From Flavobacterium lacustre (lineage in GTDB: Bacteria; Bacteroidota; Bacteroidia; Flavobacteriales; Flavobacteriaceae): DNA of 64,000 bases. The notes beneath the pieces are model-generated. The model had not been told where the DNA came from. It worked only from the letters and a program-made list of their open reading frames with translations, and made no database searches. Both the position numbers and the translations under genes were made by a program. Below are positions 17,063 through 24,598 of the stretch, piece by piece. Where the stretch lies: assembly GCF_027474525.2 (NCBI RefSeq), contig NZ_CP114882.2:496001-560000 (forward strand), in the 5' to 3' direction. Position 1 is the stretch's first letter, and each line of letters starts with the position of its first letter.

Positions 17063-17734
17063 TCCTCTTCTTAAAACCTCATCAATCATTCCGTATGTTT
17101 TTGCTTCATCAGCAATCATCCAATAGTCACGTTCGCTGTCGTTGTGTACTTTTTCGAAAGTTTGTCCGGAGTGGTGAGAGATGATTTTGTATAACTCATC
17201 TTTCAATTTCAACATTTCACGCAAGTTGATTTCCATATCGGTAGCAACTCCTTGTGCTCCACCTGATGGTTGGTGAATCATTACACGAGAATGTGGCAAT
17301 GCTGAACGTTTTCCTGCAGCACCTGCACACAAAAGAACTGCTCCCATAGATGCGGCCATTCCGGTACAAATTGTTGCTACATCTGGTTTGATGTATTGCA
17401 TCGTGTCATAAATTCCCAATCCTGCGTAAACGCTTCCTCCTGGTGAATTCAAGTAAATTTGAATATCCTTAGAAGCATCGGCGCTTTCAAGGAACAATAA
17501 TTGTGCTTGAACGATGTTTGCAATTTGGTCATCAATTCCTGTTCCCAAGAATATAATTCTGTCCATCATTAATCTTGAAAAAACATCCAGTTGAGAAATA
17601 TTCAATTGACGTTCTTCGATGATATAAGGTGTCATGTTTGTAGGATTCATAGCGCTTACGATTTTGTCGTAATACATGGCGTTAACCCCTTGGTGCTTTA
17701 TAGCAAATTTTTTGAATTCTTTACCGTAGTTCAT
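17060..17734 (-). CDS. clpP: ATP-dependent Clp protease proteolytic subunit ClpP
   Basis: A 224-residue serine protease subunit that forms the tetradecameric chamber used by ClpX. The triad is visible: GMAASMG (Ser129), MIHQPSG (His154) and SERDYW (Asp203), plus LNSPGGSVYAGL. A longer frame reaching 17782 would add 16 residues coded by intergenic word repeats, so the ATG at 17734 (MNYGKEFKKF) is preferred. It lies between tig (229 bp upstream) and clpX (86 bp downstream). The upstream gap should hold its promoter. Confidence 0.96.
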   Translation of the reverse strand: MNYGKEFKKFAIKHQGVNAMYYDKIVSAMNPTNMTPYIIEERQLNISQLDVFSRLMMDRIIFLGTGIDDQIANIVQAQLLFLESADASKDIQIYLNSPGGSVYAGLGIYDTMQYIKPDVATICTGMAASMGAVLLCAGAAGKRSALPHSRVMIHQPSGGAQGVATDMEINLREMLKLKDELYKIISHHSGQTFEKVHNDSERDYWMIADEAKTYGMIDEVLRRG

Positions 17735-17740
17735 ATTTTT

Positions 17741-17775
17741 AAGTTTAAAAGTTTGAAAGTCTAAAGTTTGAAAGT
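17741..17775 (-). repeat. ACTTTCAA-type words upstream of clpP start
   Basis: On the minus strand the bases before the clpP ATG read ACTTTCAA, ACTTTAG, ACTTTCAA, ACTTTTAA, ACTT, a 7-8 nt period ending a few bases from the start codon. Confidence 0.6.
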
Positions 17776-17925
17776 AGCTCAAACATAATGTAAAGCATCA
17801 AACAAAAGAGCGCCAAAAAATTTTTTTTCTGACGCTCAAATATAACTATTTTTTATTGTTTTGCATTTGTAATAAAATCTTAAAATTTGAAACAACTAAC
17901 GAAATACGTTTTTGAGTTTTTTCAA

Positions 17926-17965
17926 CTTTTGACTTTATAACATTTGACTTTACGACTATAATTTA
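17926..17965 (-). repeat. 40-bp word repeat at tig 3' end
   Basis: This segment includes the tig stop codon and matches the clpP 3' repeat at 17023-17062 with two substitutions and two single-base indels, while the coding sequences on either side are unrelated. Confidence 0.6.
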
Positions 17966-19288
17966 TTCTCCGTAAGACGCAGCAATAAATTCTTCGTAAG
18001 TCACTTCTTTAGTTGTTGGTTTTGCTTTTTCTTTAAACAATTCCAATAATTTCTCTGCCACTACTTGGTCAGAAAGTCTTTTTACTTCGTCTTGGTTTGA
18101 CAAAACTCTGGCAACAATTCCTTGAACTTCTTCGTCAGTAGGATTTGTTTGTCCAAATTGTGCCATTTGTTGTCTGATTGATTTTGTAGTAAAAGCTTTC
18201 AAATCTTCAAAAGTAATTTTGATATCACTTTGAGCCATTGCTCTACCTTCGATCAATTGAAAACGCAATCCTTTTTCAGAACGTGCATATTCTACTTCAG
18301 CTTCTTCCGGAGATAATTTTTTCTCACCAACAGTTTGCAACCATTTTTTAAGGAATTCAGAAGGCAAATCGAATTTTGTGTTTTCGATTAAAAACTCCGT
18401 AACATCACCTAATAATTTTTGGTCTGCTTGTTGTGCAAATTGAGATTCAGCATCTTCTTTGATTTTTGCTTTCAAGTCTTCTAATGAAGCTACATTTCCA
18501 GGTCCAAACAATTTATCAAACAATTCTTGGTTTAATTCTGCCAATTCTGCTCCGTTGATTGCTTCGATTGTAAAAGTTACATCAATATCAAGACCGTGAA
18601 CATCATCATGACTTACTTTTAAGTAATCCATCAATTGATGATCGTCTTCAAATAACCCTTTTGTATTTACAGTAACTACATCACCTACTTTTTTCCCGAT
18701 GAATGAATCTCCGGTTGCTTTGTCTTTAAAAATAGCTAAAGCAATAGTTGTAGCGTTGTTAATTCCTTTTTCTTCGTTTGCAAAAGTTCCTGTAATATCA
18801 GAATCTGCAACAACAACTTCTTGAGGAATTGCTTTTCCAAATTGTTTTTGGATACGCTCTACTTGTCCGTCAATTAATTTATCATCAGCAGTAACTACAT
18901 ATTTTATGATATCATTTTTAGCATCTAAATCCAATTCGAAGTTAGGAACCAAACCAATTTCATATTCAAAAACCAATTCTTCAGCATCCCAGTCAAAACC
19001 TTCGTTTACTTTAGCCAATGGCGTTCCAAGAAGATTTAATCGTTCCGATTGTACGAAACGCTCCAAAGCCAAATCAACCACTTTCTTCACTTCCTCTTGT
19101 TTGATTGCTTTCCCGTATTGTTTTTCAACAAGATCTTTAGGCACCGCTCCTTTTCTAAACCCTTTAACAGTGGCCAAAGGCATTTTTTCATTTATTCTTT
19201 TGGCAACTTGTCCTTTGTAATCCATGTGAACAACTGTCATTACAATCGTTTCATTCACAGCGTCTATTGCTACTCTTTTGATATCCAT
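17963..19288 (-). CDS. tig: trigger factor
   Basis: A 441-residue ribosome-associated chaperone. The N-terminal ribosome-binding domain contains KGFRKGAVPKDLVEKQYG, matching the conserved G-F-R-x-G-x-x-P loop of trigger factors. A PPIase-like middle region is recognisable (FIGKKVGDVVTV) but divergent, as in other Bacteroidota. The C-terminal helical arms follow (about 255-430). It stands first in the tig-clpP-clpX order, so new chains pass from chaperone to protease genes in one neighbourhood. A good promoter is seen 35 bp upstream of the start. Confidence 0.93.
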   Translation of the reverse strand: MDIKRVAIDAVNETIVMTVVHMDYKGQVAKRINEKMPLATVKGFRKGAVPKDLVEKQYGKAIKQEEVKKVVDLALERFVQSERLNLLGTPLAKVNEGFDWDAEELVFEYEIGLVPNFELDLDAKNDIIKYVVTADDKLIDGQVERIQKQFGKAIPQEVVVADSDITGTFANEEKGINNATTIALAIFKDKATGDSFIGKKVGDVVTVNTKGLFEDDHQLMDYLKVSHDDVHGLDIDVTFTIEAINGAELAELNQELFDKLFGPGNVASLEDLKAKIKEDAESQFAQQADQKLLGDVTEFLIENTKFDLPSEFLKKWLQTVGEKKLSPEEAEVEYARSEKGLRFQLIEGRAMAQSDIKITFEDLKAFTTKSIRQQMAQFGQTNPTDEEVQGIVARVLSNQDEVKRLSDQVVAEKLLELFKEKAKPTTKEVTYEEFIAASYGE

Positions 19289-19322
19289 CTTCTTCTTTAA
19301 TTTACATGATAAAATTGGGTGG

Positions 19323-19353
19323 CAAAATTATAAAATTTTTGCAACCCAAACAA
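19323..19353 (-). promoter_or_regulatory. promoter of tig
   Basis: On the minus strand TTG (19351-19353) is followed after 20 bp by TAATTTTG (19323-19330), the Bacteroidota -33/-7 pair. The predicted leader is about 27 nt. Confidence 0.65.
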
Positions 19354-19418
19354 GCTTTTTACCATTTTGAATTTTAAGCGGTTATTTGACCAAATCACAG
19401 TCCAGAAACTGAAAATAA

Positions 19419-19473
19419 TTTGGGCGTGTCCCTCCGTAAAAACTACGGGTCAGACTGTACGTTCCCGCTTTTT
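19419..19473. repeat. GC-rich element, possible dispersed repeat remnant
   Basis: In an otherwise AT-rich gap, TTGGGCGTGTCCCTCCG and a small CCGTA/TACGG hairpin are followed by GGGTCAGACTGTACG. I recall similar words recurring between flavobacterial genes as an unannotated dispersed repeat. Only one copy is in this window, so the call rests on composition and memory. Confidence 0.4.
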
Positions 19474-19512
19474 ATTACTTCTCACTTTAAAACATTTTAT
19501 TGTAGACTTAGC

Positions 19513-19541
19513 TTTGCAATCCAATTGATAATGTAGCTTTG
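19513..19541 (+). promoter_or_regulatory. promoter inside a tandem 15-bp duplication
   Basis: The word TAGCTTTGCAATCCA occurs twice, 25 bp apart (19509 and 19534). The TTTG of copy one (19513-19516) lies 17 bp before TAGCTTTG of copy two (19534-19541), forming a good -33/-7 pair. Transcription would begin near 19548. Confidence 0.6.
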
Positions 19542-19568
19542 CAATCCATGCAAACGATTTTAAAAAAA

Positions 19569-20567
19569 ATGACACATTTTCCCGTTACAACATCGACACT
19601 TTCAGCCAAAGCCTTAGGACAATTGGTTATAGAAAAATACAGTCTGAACAAAAACTGCACTTGCCAATTGTTTAGAACAGGAATTAATCATACATATTTC
19701 ATTTCTGATAACGAAACAAAATATGTTTTGCGCATTTACTTCTATAACTGGCGCTCTAAATCCCAAATCCAGGAAGAGATTAATTTGCTTCACCTTCTAA
19801 AAGAAAACCACACTAGTATTTCTTTTCCTATTCCAGACAAAAAAGGCAATTTTATACAAGACATTAACGCGCCGGAAGGAATACGCCACGCTGTACTTTT
19901 TTCTTTTGCCGAAGGAGAAAAAATACGATTCATGGATGCTGCGACTTGTTTCAGCATTGGTTCGCTTATGGCAAAAATTCATACAATAACAGCTAACCAG
20001 AGTATTGACCGCATCAATTATAATCTGGAAACTTTGGTTCAATTACCGTATGAATATGCAAAGCAATATTTCCCGGAGACAATACCGGAAATGGAATTCA
20101 TCAAAAAGCAAAGCAAGAAAATCAGTAAAACCTTTGAAAAAATTGACTCCAATAAGGTCACAAAAGGAATTGTTCATCTGGATATTTGGTATGACAATAT
20201 GAACATTAAAGGCCAAAACGAACCCACCATTTTTGATTTTGATTTTTGCGGAAACGGCTTGTTGATTTTTGATGTTGCTTATTTTTGCAAACAGCTATTT
20301 CATATCGAAGTCAATAAAGACGAATACGAACTAAAAGTCCAAAGCTTTTTAAAGGGTTATCAAACCAAAAGAACACTATCCGAGGAAGAAATAAAAATGA
20401 TTCCTGATGCTGCCGCAGCCATTTGGATTTTTTATCTCGGCATACAATCGCAACGGTTTGATTGGTCTAATATATTTTTGACTGAAAACTACCTAAAAAT
20501 GTATATCGGAAGAATGAAATCTTGGATTGAATATAATGATTCGAAAGAAATTCTTGGCTCGCGCTAA
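19569..20567 (+). CDS. APH-fold phosphotransferase family protein
   Basis: A 332-residue kinase-like protein of the aminoglycoside phosphotransferase/choline kinase superfamily. The catalytic loop is GIVHLDIWYDNMNI and the metal-binding DFD motif follows in IFDFDFCGNGLLIFDVAYFC. The N-lobe begins LCQLFRTGINHTYFISDNE-like. Possible substrates include homoserine, amino sugars or choline; none can be chosen from sequence. ATG 19569 (MTHFPV) is preferred because the promoter would place the RNA start near 19548, where a second ATG would be leaderless. Resistance should not be inferred. Confidence 0.8.
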   Translation: MTHFPVTTSTLSAKALGQLVIEKYSLNKNCTCQLFRTGINHTYFISDNETKYVLRIYFYNWRSKSQIQEEINLLHLLKENHTSISFPIPDKKGNFIQDINAPEGIRHAVLFSFAEGEKIRFMDAATCFSIGSLMAKIHTITANQSIDRINYNLETLVQLPYEYAKQYFPETIPEMEFIKKQSKKISKTFEKIDSNKVTKGIVHLDIWYDNMNIKGQNEPTIFDFDFCGNGLLIFDVAYFCKQLFHIEVNKDEYELKVQSFLKGYQTKRTLSEEEIKMIPDAAAAIWIFYLGIQSQRFDWSNIFLTENYLKMYIGRMKSWIEYNDSKEILGSR

Positions 20568-20713
20568 CTTTTGACAGCAATGCCAATGAGTTAAAGAATA
20601 ATCTCCAAGCCCCACAAAGCATCCATTTAAGGAATTAAGGTTGTCATGAAATTTGTGCAAACATTGCCAGAGCTGCATTTCATGATAGAAAACACCACTA
20701 ACTAAGTAGTTAT
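20568..20713. other. intergenic stretch, nothing recognised
   Basis: Left part of the 387-bp gap between two convergent genes. I see no gene, promoter or terminator in it. The octamer ATTGCCAG at 20663 recurs at 20903, on the far side of the palindrome array. Confidence 0.4.
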
Positions 20714-20901
20714 ACCTAAAATTTTGCGTCAAGGACCCAAGTTTTTACGCTGCCTTACGTAAAATTTTAGCTCAAGGACCTAAAATTTTACCCCACATGA
20801 CGTAAAAATTTACGTTAACAACCTAAAATTTTACGTACCCATACGTAAACTTTTACGTCCTTGACGCAAAAACTTAGGTTGTACTACTTAAAATTTTAGG
20901 T
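20714..20901. repeat. nine-unit array of 16-bp palindromes, 21/22-bp period
   Basis: Nine 16-bp imperfect palindromes of consensus ACSTAAAATTTTASGT start at 20714, 20735, 20757, 20778, 20800, 20821, 20843, 20864 and 20886. The steps are 21, 22, 21, 22, 21, 22, 21, 22, so the spacers alternate exactly 5 and 6 bp. The spacers differ in sequence (CAAGG twice, CCTTG, TAACA and four different 6-mers). The cores are A4T4-like tracts repeated every two helical turns. It sits between two gene 3' ends, so it is not a simple promoter operator. Units are too short and too palindromic for CRISPR. Confidence 0.85.
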
Positions 20902-20954
20902 TATTGCCAGCAATTGCGTTCCTTATGACTCTGAAACAAATGCTATTATACCAA

Positions 20955-23486
20955 TTATAGTTTCAAATTTCGCAATCGTAACGCATTTGCAATCACAGAA
21001 ACCGAACTAAAACTCATTGCCAAAGCCGCTATCATTGGCGAAAGCAAAACTCCAAAAACTGGATATAAAACTCCCGCAGCAATAGGAATTCCCAATACAT
21101 TATAGAAAAAAGCAAAGAATAAATTTTGCTTGATGTTTTTCATCACCGCATGACTCAGTTTTTTGGCTTTCACAATTCCTTGTAAATCCCCTTTTACGAG
21201 CGTTATTTTGGCACTTTCAATAGCCACATCAGTTCCGGTGCCCATCGCGATTCCAATATCGGCTTGCGCCAAAGCCGGAGCATCATTGATTCCGTCACCA
21301 GCCATTGCAACAATTTTCCCTTCGGACTGTAATTTTTTGATTTCTTTGAGTTTGTCTTCCGGCAGGCAACCGGCTTTATAACCTTTTAAACCCAGCTCCT
21401 CCGCAACTGCTTTTGCGGTGTTTTCATTATCACCGGTAAGCATAATAACCTCAACGCCTTGACGCATCAGTTCTTGTATCGCCGCCGCACTTGATGTTTT
21501 TATAGCATCAAAAATCGAGACAAACCCAATAGCGCGTCCATCGATAGCGACATACGAAACAGTTTTTCCCAGTTTTTGTTCTGCAACAATTCTGTTTTCT
21601 AAATCTTCCGAAACTACTGCTTTGACTTGCTCCATCAATTGTTTATTGCCCAGCGCCACTTTTGCAGCAGCGACCGTTCCCACAACTCCTTTTCCCGTAA
21701 TGGCTTCAAAATCCGGAACCGCCAGTACCGATGTGTTTTTAGCTTTCGCAAAATACACTACGGCTTGCGCCAAAGGATGCTCGCTGTACTGATTTAAAGA
21801 AGCAATACTTTGCAACAGTAACTCATCCTGATTATCGACCGCATAAATTTTCTCAACCGATGGTTTCCCTTCAGTAATGGTTCCTGTTTTATCGGTAATC
21901 AGAACGGTTACTTTATTCATTTTTTCTAAAGCTTCGGCATTTTTTATCAAAATACCGGATTGTGCGCCTTTGCCCACACCCACCATAACCGACATGGGGG
22001 TTGCTAAACCCAAAGCACACGGACAGGCAATAATCAATACCGCAATGGCATTGATAAAACCATAAACCAGTGCCGGTTGCGGACCGAAATTTGTCCAAAC
22101 CAAAAAGGTTATCACTGAAACCAACACCACAATTGGAACAAAATATTTAGCAATTCTATCCGCTAATTTTTGGATTGGCGCTCTGGAACGACTCGCATCA
22201 TTTACCATTTGTACAATTTGCGAAAGCAAGGTTTCCGTTCCCACTTTTTCGGCAATCATCACAAACGATTTGTTGCCGTTTATAGTTCCTGCAATTACGG
22301 TGTCACCACTTTTTTTGTCAGCGGGAATGGGTTCTCCTGTTATCATAGCTTCATCTATACTGCTTTCGCCCTCAGTGATTTTTCCATCTACCGGAATTTT
22401 ATCGCCGGGTTTTACACGCAATAAATCCCCTTTTTTTATATCATGAATCGAAATAACGGTATCAGTTCCATTTACAACCAATACGGCTTCGGTTGGTGCT
22501 AATTTCAATAATTCTTTTATAGCTCCGTTCGTGCGACTGTGTGCTTTTGCTTCAAGCAATTGCCCTAATAAAACCAATGTTAGTATAACCGTTGTTGCTT
22601 CAAAATAAAGCAATACGGCTCCGTGTTCGGTTTTGAATTCAACGGGAAAAATATCCGGAAAAAATAATCCAATTATACTAAACAGGAAAGCGACACCAGA
22701 ACCAATCCCGATGAGGGTAAACATGTTTAAGTTCCACGTTATTACTGATTTCCAAGCGCGTACAAAAAACAGCCAGCACGCATAAAAAACAACCGGAAGC
22801 GATAAGAGAAACTGCACCCAATTCCATTGTGTAGTATCCATAACTTTCATCAGCGGATTGTTCGGAATCATATCTGACATGGCAATTATAAAAATAGGAA
22901 CCGTAAAAACGACTGCTATTTTCATTTTTTTCAATAAGTCATTGTAGGCTTTATTCTCTTCGTTATCCGTTGGTTCTATTGGCACTAAATCCATTCCGCA
23001 AATAGGGCAAGATCCCGGACCGTACTTAATCACTTCGGAATGCATAGGACATGTGTACATTTTTTTAGACACTGTTAACTCTTGGGCTTTTACCAAATCC
23101 ATACCACAAACCGGACAATCTCCTGCTGTATCATAAACTTTTTCGCCTTCGCAATGCATAGGACAATAGTATTTTCCGTTAGCGGTGCTGGGCAATACTA
23201 CTTTTTTATGCTGATGGGCAGGATTGCTGCAACAGGATTTAGCTGCTGGTTTTTCGGATATATCAGGGGAATCAGCAGCAGTACTCATGGTAATGGTGTA
23301 TTTCCCAGCGGCTGCTAATGCTTCTTGTAATTGTGCAGTTGGAATGTGTTTTTCCATTGTAATAATGGCTTCTTGCGGATGGAGTGTAACTGTTGCCTGA
23401 ACTCCTTCAACTGCATTTAATGTTTTTTCTACTTTAGAACGACAGCCATCGCATGACATTCCAGAAATAGTATATGTATGTATCAT
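20955..23486 (-). CDS. copA: copper-translocating P1B-type ATPase
   Basis: An 843-residue membrane pump that exports copper from the cytoplasm using ATP. The order is: HMA domain with GMSCDGC (Cys12, Cys15); a CC/His-rich linker (84-94); two heavy-metal-binding YHS-like modules with YCPMH...CPVCGMDLV (about 107-132) and YTCPMH...CPICGMDLV (144-168); transmembrane helices; TGEP; the ion-binding CPC (488-490) followed by ALGL; DKTGT with Asp532; SEHPLA; and GDGINDAPAL. The CPC motif together with HMA indicates Cu(I). The start codon lies just 17 bp from a terminator hairpin of the upstream metal-binding gene. Confidence 0.93.
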   Translation of the reverse strand: MIHTYTISGMSCDGCRSKVEKTLNAVEGVQATVTLHPQEAIITMEKHIPTAQLQEALAAAGKYTITMSTAADSPDISEKPAAKSCCSNPAHQHKKVVLPSTANGKYYCPMHCEGEKVYDTAGDCPVCGMDLVKAQELTVSKKMYTCPMHSEVIKYGPGSCPICGMDLVPIEPTDNEENKAYNDLLKKMKIAVVFTVPIFIIAMSDMIPNNPLMKVMDTTQWNWVQFLLSLPVVFYACWLFFVRAWKSVITWNLNMFTLIGIGSGVAFLFSIIGLFFPDIFPVEFKTEHGAVLLYFEATTVILTLVLLGQLLEAKAHSRTNGAIKELLKLAPTEAVLVVNGTDTVISIHDIKKGDLLRVKPGDKIPVDGKITEGESSIDEAMITGEPIPADKKSGDTVIAGTINGNKSFVMIAEKVGTETLLSQIVQMVNDASRSRAPIQKLADRIAKYFVPIVVLVSVITFLVWTNFGPQPALVYGFINAIAVLIIACPCALGLATPMSVMVGVGKGAQSGILIKNAEALEKMNKVTVLITDKTGTITEGKPSVEKIYAVDNQDELLLQSIASLNQYSEHPLAQAVVYFAKAKNTSVLAVPDFEAITGKGVVGTVAAAKVALGNKQLMEQVKAVVSEDLENRIVAEQKLGKTVSYVAIDGRAIGFVSIFDAIKTSSAAAIQELMRQGVEVIMLTGDNENTAKAVAEELGLKGYKAGCLPEDKLKEIKKLQSEGKIVAMAGDGINDAPALAQADIGIAMGTGTDVAIESAKITLVKGDLQGIVKAKKLSHAVMKNIKQNLFFAFFYNVLGIPIAAGVLYPVFGVLLSPMIAALAMSFSSVSVIANALRLRNLKL

Positions 23487-23502
23487 AATTTTGGATTAAA
23501 AA

Positions 23503-23532
23503 AAACAGCCTCATAAAAATACAAGGCTGTTT
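23503..23532 (-). terminator. terminator/attenuator immediately before copA
   Basis: A 9-bp stem AAACAGCCT/AGGCTGTTT with a 12-nt loop is followed on the minus strand by eight T and then, after 11 bases, by the copA ATG. It closes the upstream metal-binding gene but leaves almost no room for a separate copA promoter. Confidence 0.8.
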
Positions 23533-23538
23533 AAAAAA

Positions 23539-24000
23539 TTAATGGTTGTGATTGTCTTCTTTTTCATCATTTTCTTTTGGAGTCATTGCCATACCACATT
23601 TAGGACATTTCCCTGCTTTTTCAGCGGTTGCACCATCCATTTTACAAATATATTTTGTTTTTACGGTTGTTCTTGCTTGACTTCCTTTGACAGTTGTACT
23701 GCGTTTTGATGTTTTGGTTTTAACCAAGTCCATACCGCATTTGCTGCAAGCTCCTTTTTTCATACTCATTTCTTTGGGATGCATTGGGCAGGTATACATG
23801 GTTTTTTGGTCTTCTTTTTCGATCATTGCCATGCCGCATTTAGAACATTTCCCTTTTTGCATGCTCATTTCTTTGGGATGCATCGGGCAAGAATACATCG
23901 TTTTTTGCTCTTCTTTTTTAGAAGTTACAGTTGTTGTCTGAGCTGATACTGTGGTACTAACTGTAAATAATACAATTAATACAATGATTATTTTTTTCAT
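23539..24000 (-). CDS. secreted protein with three heavy-metal-binding modules
   Basis: A 153-residue exported protein: signal peptide about 1-20 (MKKIIIVLIVLFTVSTTVSA), then three tandem heavy-metal-binding domains of about 25-30 residues. Two have the pattern YxCPMHPKEMSMxKGxCSKCGM and the third has YICKMDGATAEKAGKCPKCGM. The tail is His/Asp-rich (EDNHNH). Each module offers Cys and His/Met ligands as in copper-binding YHS-like domains, and the same modules sit at the N-terminus of the adjacent CopA. A periplasmic copper buffer or donor to efflux is the likely role (inference). Confidence 0.85.
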   Translation of the reverse strand: MKKIIIVLIVLFTVSTTVSAQTTTVTSKKEEQKTMYSCPMHPKEMSMQKGKCSKCGMAMIEKEDQKTMYTCPMHPKEMSMKKGACSKCGMDLVKTKTSKRSTTVKGSQARTTVKTKYICKMDGATAEKAGKCPKCGMAMTPKENDEKEDNHNH

Positions 24001-24042
24001 GTTTTTTTGTTTTTGTTTGTTAATTTCAAGTGATTATTTAAG

Positions 24043-24075
24043 CCATAGCATCTGCGCTATATGGTAAATTACCAT
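24043..24075 (-). promoter_or_regulatory. candidate operator dyads upstream of metal-binding gene
   Basis: Two adjacent dyads overlap here: CCATAGC/GCTATATGG (bulged) at 24043-24064 and a perfect 7-bp inverted repeat ATGGTAA-A-TTACCAT at 24061-24075. They lie 43-75 bp upstream of the 24000 start and could bind a metal-responsive dimeric regulator. Confidence 0.4.
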
Positions 24076-24146
24076 GGATTAAAGTTACTATTTTTATAGC
24101 ATTTATGGAACTGACCAGACCTTTTTATGGCTGTCACAAAAAGAAT

Positions 24147-24518
24147 TTAACCAATTTTAGGCGGAAGCCAAATGGATCGGAAATCAGAAGAAACATAGAT
24201 TTCTGAATAATAATAATTTTGTTTCTCGGGAGAGAAAAGGAATCTGTTATTTTTTAAATCGGGATATTCTACCAACGGCAAACCCAAATGAACTGAGGAG
24301 TAACTGCAGGAAACACTTTTACAACCTCCGTTACAGCTTTTATGGTCGTTCTGTTTTGAATCTTTGGCTGCATGACAACAATCCGACTGCTCTTTTTTGG
24401 AAGAAGATTCTTTTTTACAGCAGTGCTTTTCTGATTTAGTTTCACAGGCAAAAGCCGTGTTTGGCGTCATAAAGAAACCAAACACAACAAATAGCACGAT
24501 GTAACTTATTTTTGACAT
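24147..24518 (-). CDS. Cys/His-rich secreted protein, probable metal binding
   Basis: A 123-residue protein with signal peptide (about 1-24, ending NTAFA). The mature N-terminal half has eight Cys in about 50 residues, including HCC, DCCH and SCNGGC, between Lys/Ser/His-rich stretches; the C-terminal half is Cys-free and aromatic (NYYYSEIYVSSDFRSIW). I recognise no formal family, but similar proteins occur next to copper genes in flavobacteria. It is upstream of the metal-binding gene and copA on the same strand, so a copper-sequestering role is reasonable inference. A TACCTTTG promoter word lies 20 bp upstream. Confidence 0.75.
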   Translation of the reverse strand: MSKISYIVLFVVFGFFMTPNTAFACETKSEKHCCKKESSSKKEQSDCCHAAKDSKQNDHKSCNGGCKSVSCSYSSVHLGLPLVEYPDLKNNRFLFSPEKQNYYYSEIYVSSDFRSIWLPPKIG

Positions 24519-24537
24519 GAATCAGAAAATATAAAAA

Positions 24538-24545
24538 CAAAGGTA
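24538..24545 (-). promoter_or_regulatory. candidate -7 box for Cys-rich gene
   Basis: On the minus strand TACCTTTG fits TAnnTTTG. The leader would be about 13 nt. No well-placed -33 TTG was seen. Confidence 0.4.
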
Positions 24546-24598
24546 TTCAATTCACACTTATCATGAATCTATTCGCTCACAAAACCGTGTTAAAACAA

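Noticed and set aside
17735..17782. N-terminal extension of ClpP
   Set aside because: The added residues are coded by intergenic word repeats and are not part of the ClpP family.
19569..20567. Aminoglycoside resistance enzyme
   Set aside because: Only the general APH fold is seen; chromosomal context and divergence give no support for drug modification.
20493..20732. 79-residue minus-strand frame in the gap after the phosphotransferase gene
   Set aside because: It overlaps a real gene end and has no family similarity, promoter or signal.
20714..20901. CRISPR array
   Set aside because: Units are 16-bp palindromes with spacers of only 5-6 bp; there is no leader and no cas gene.
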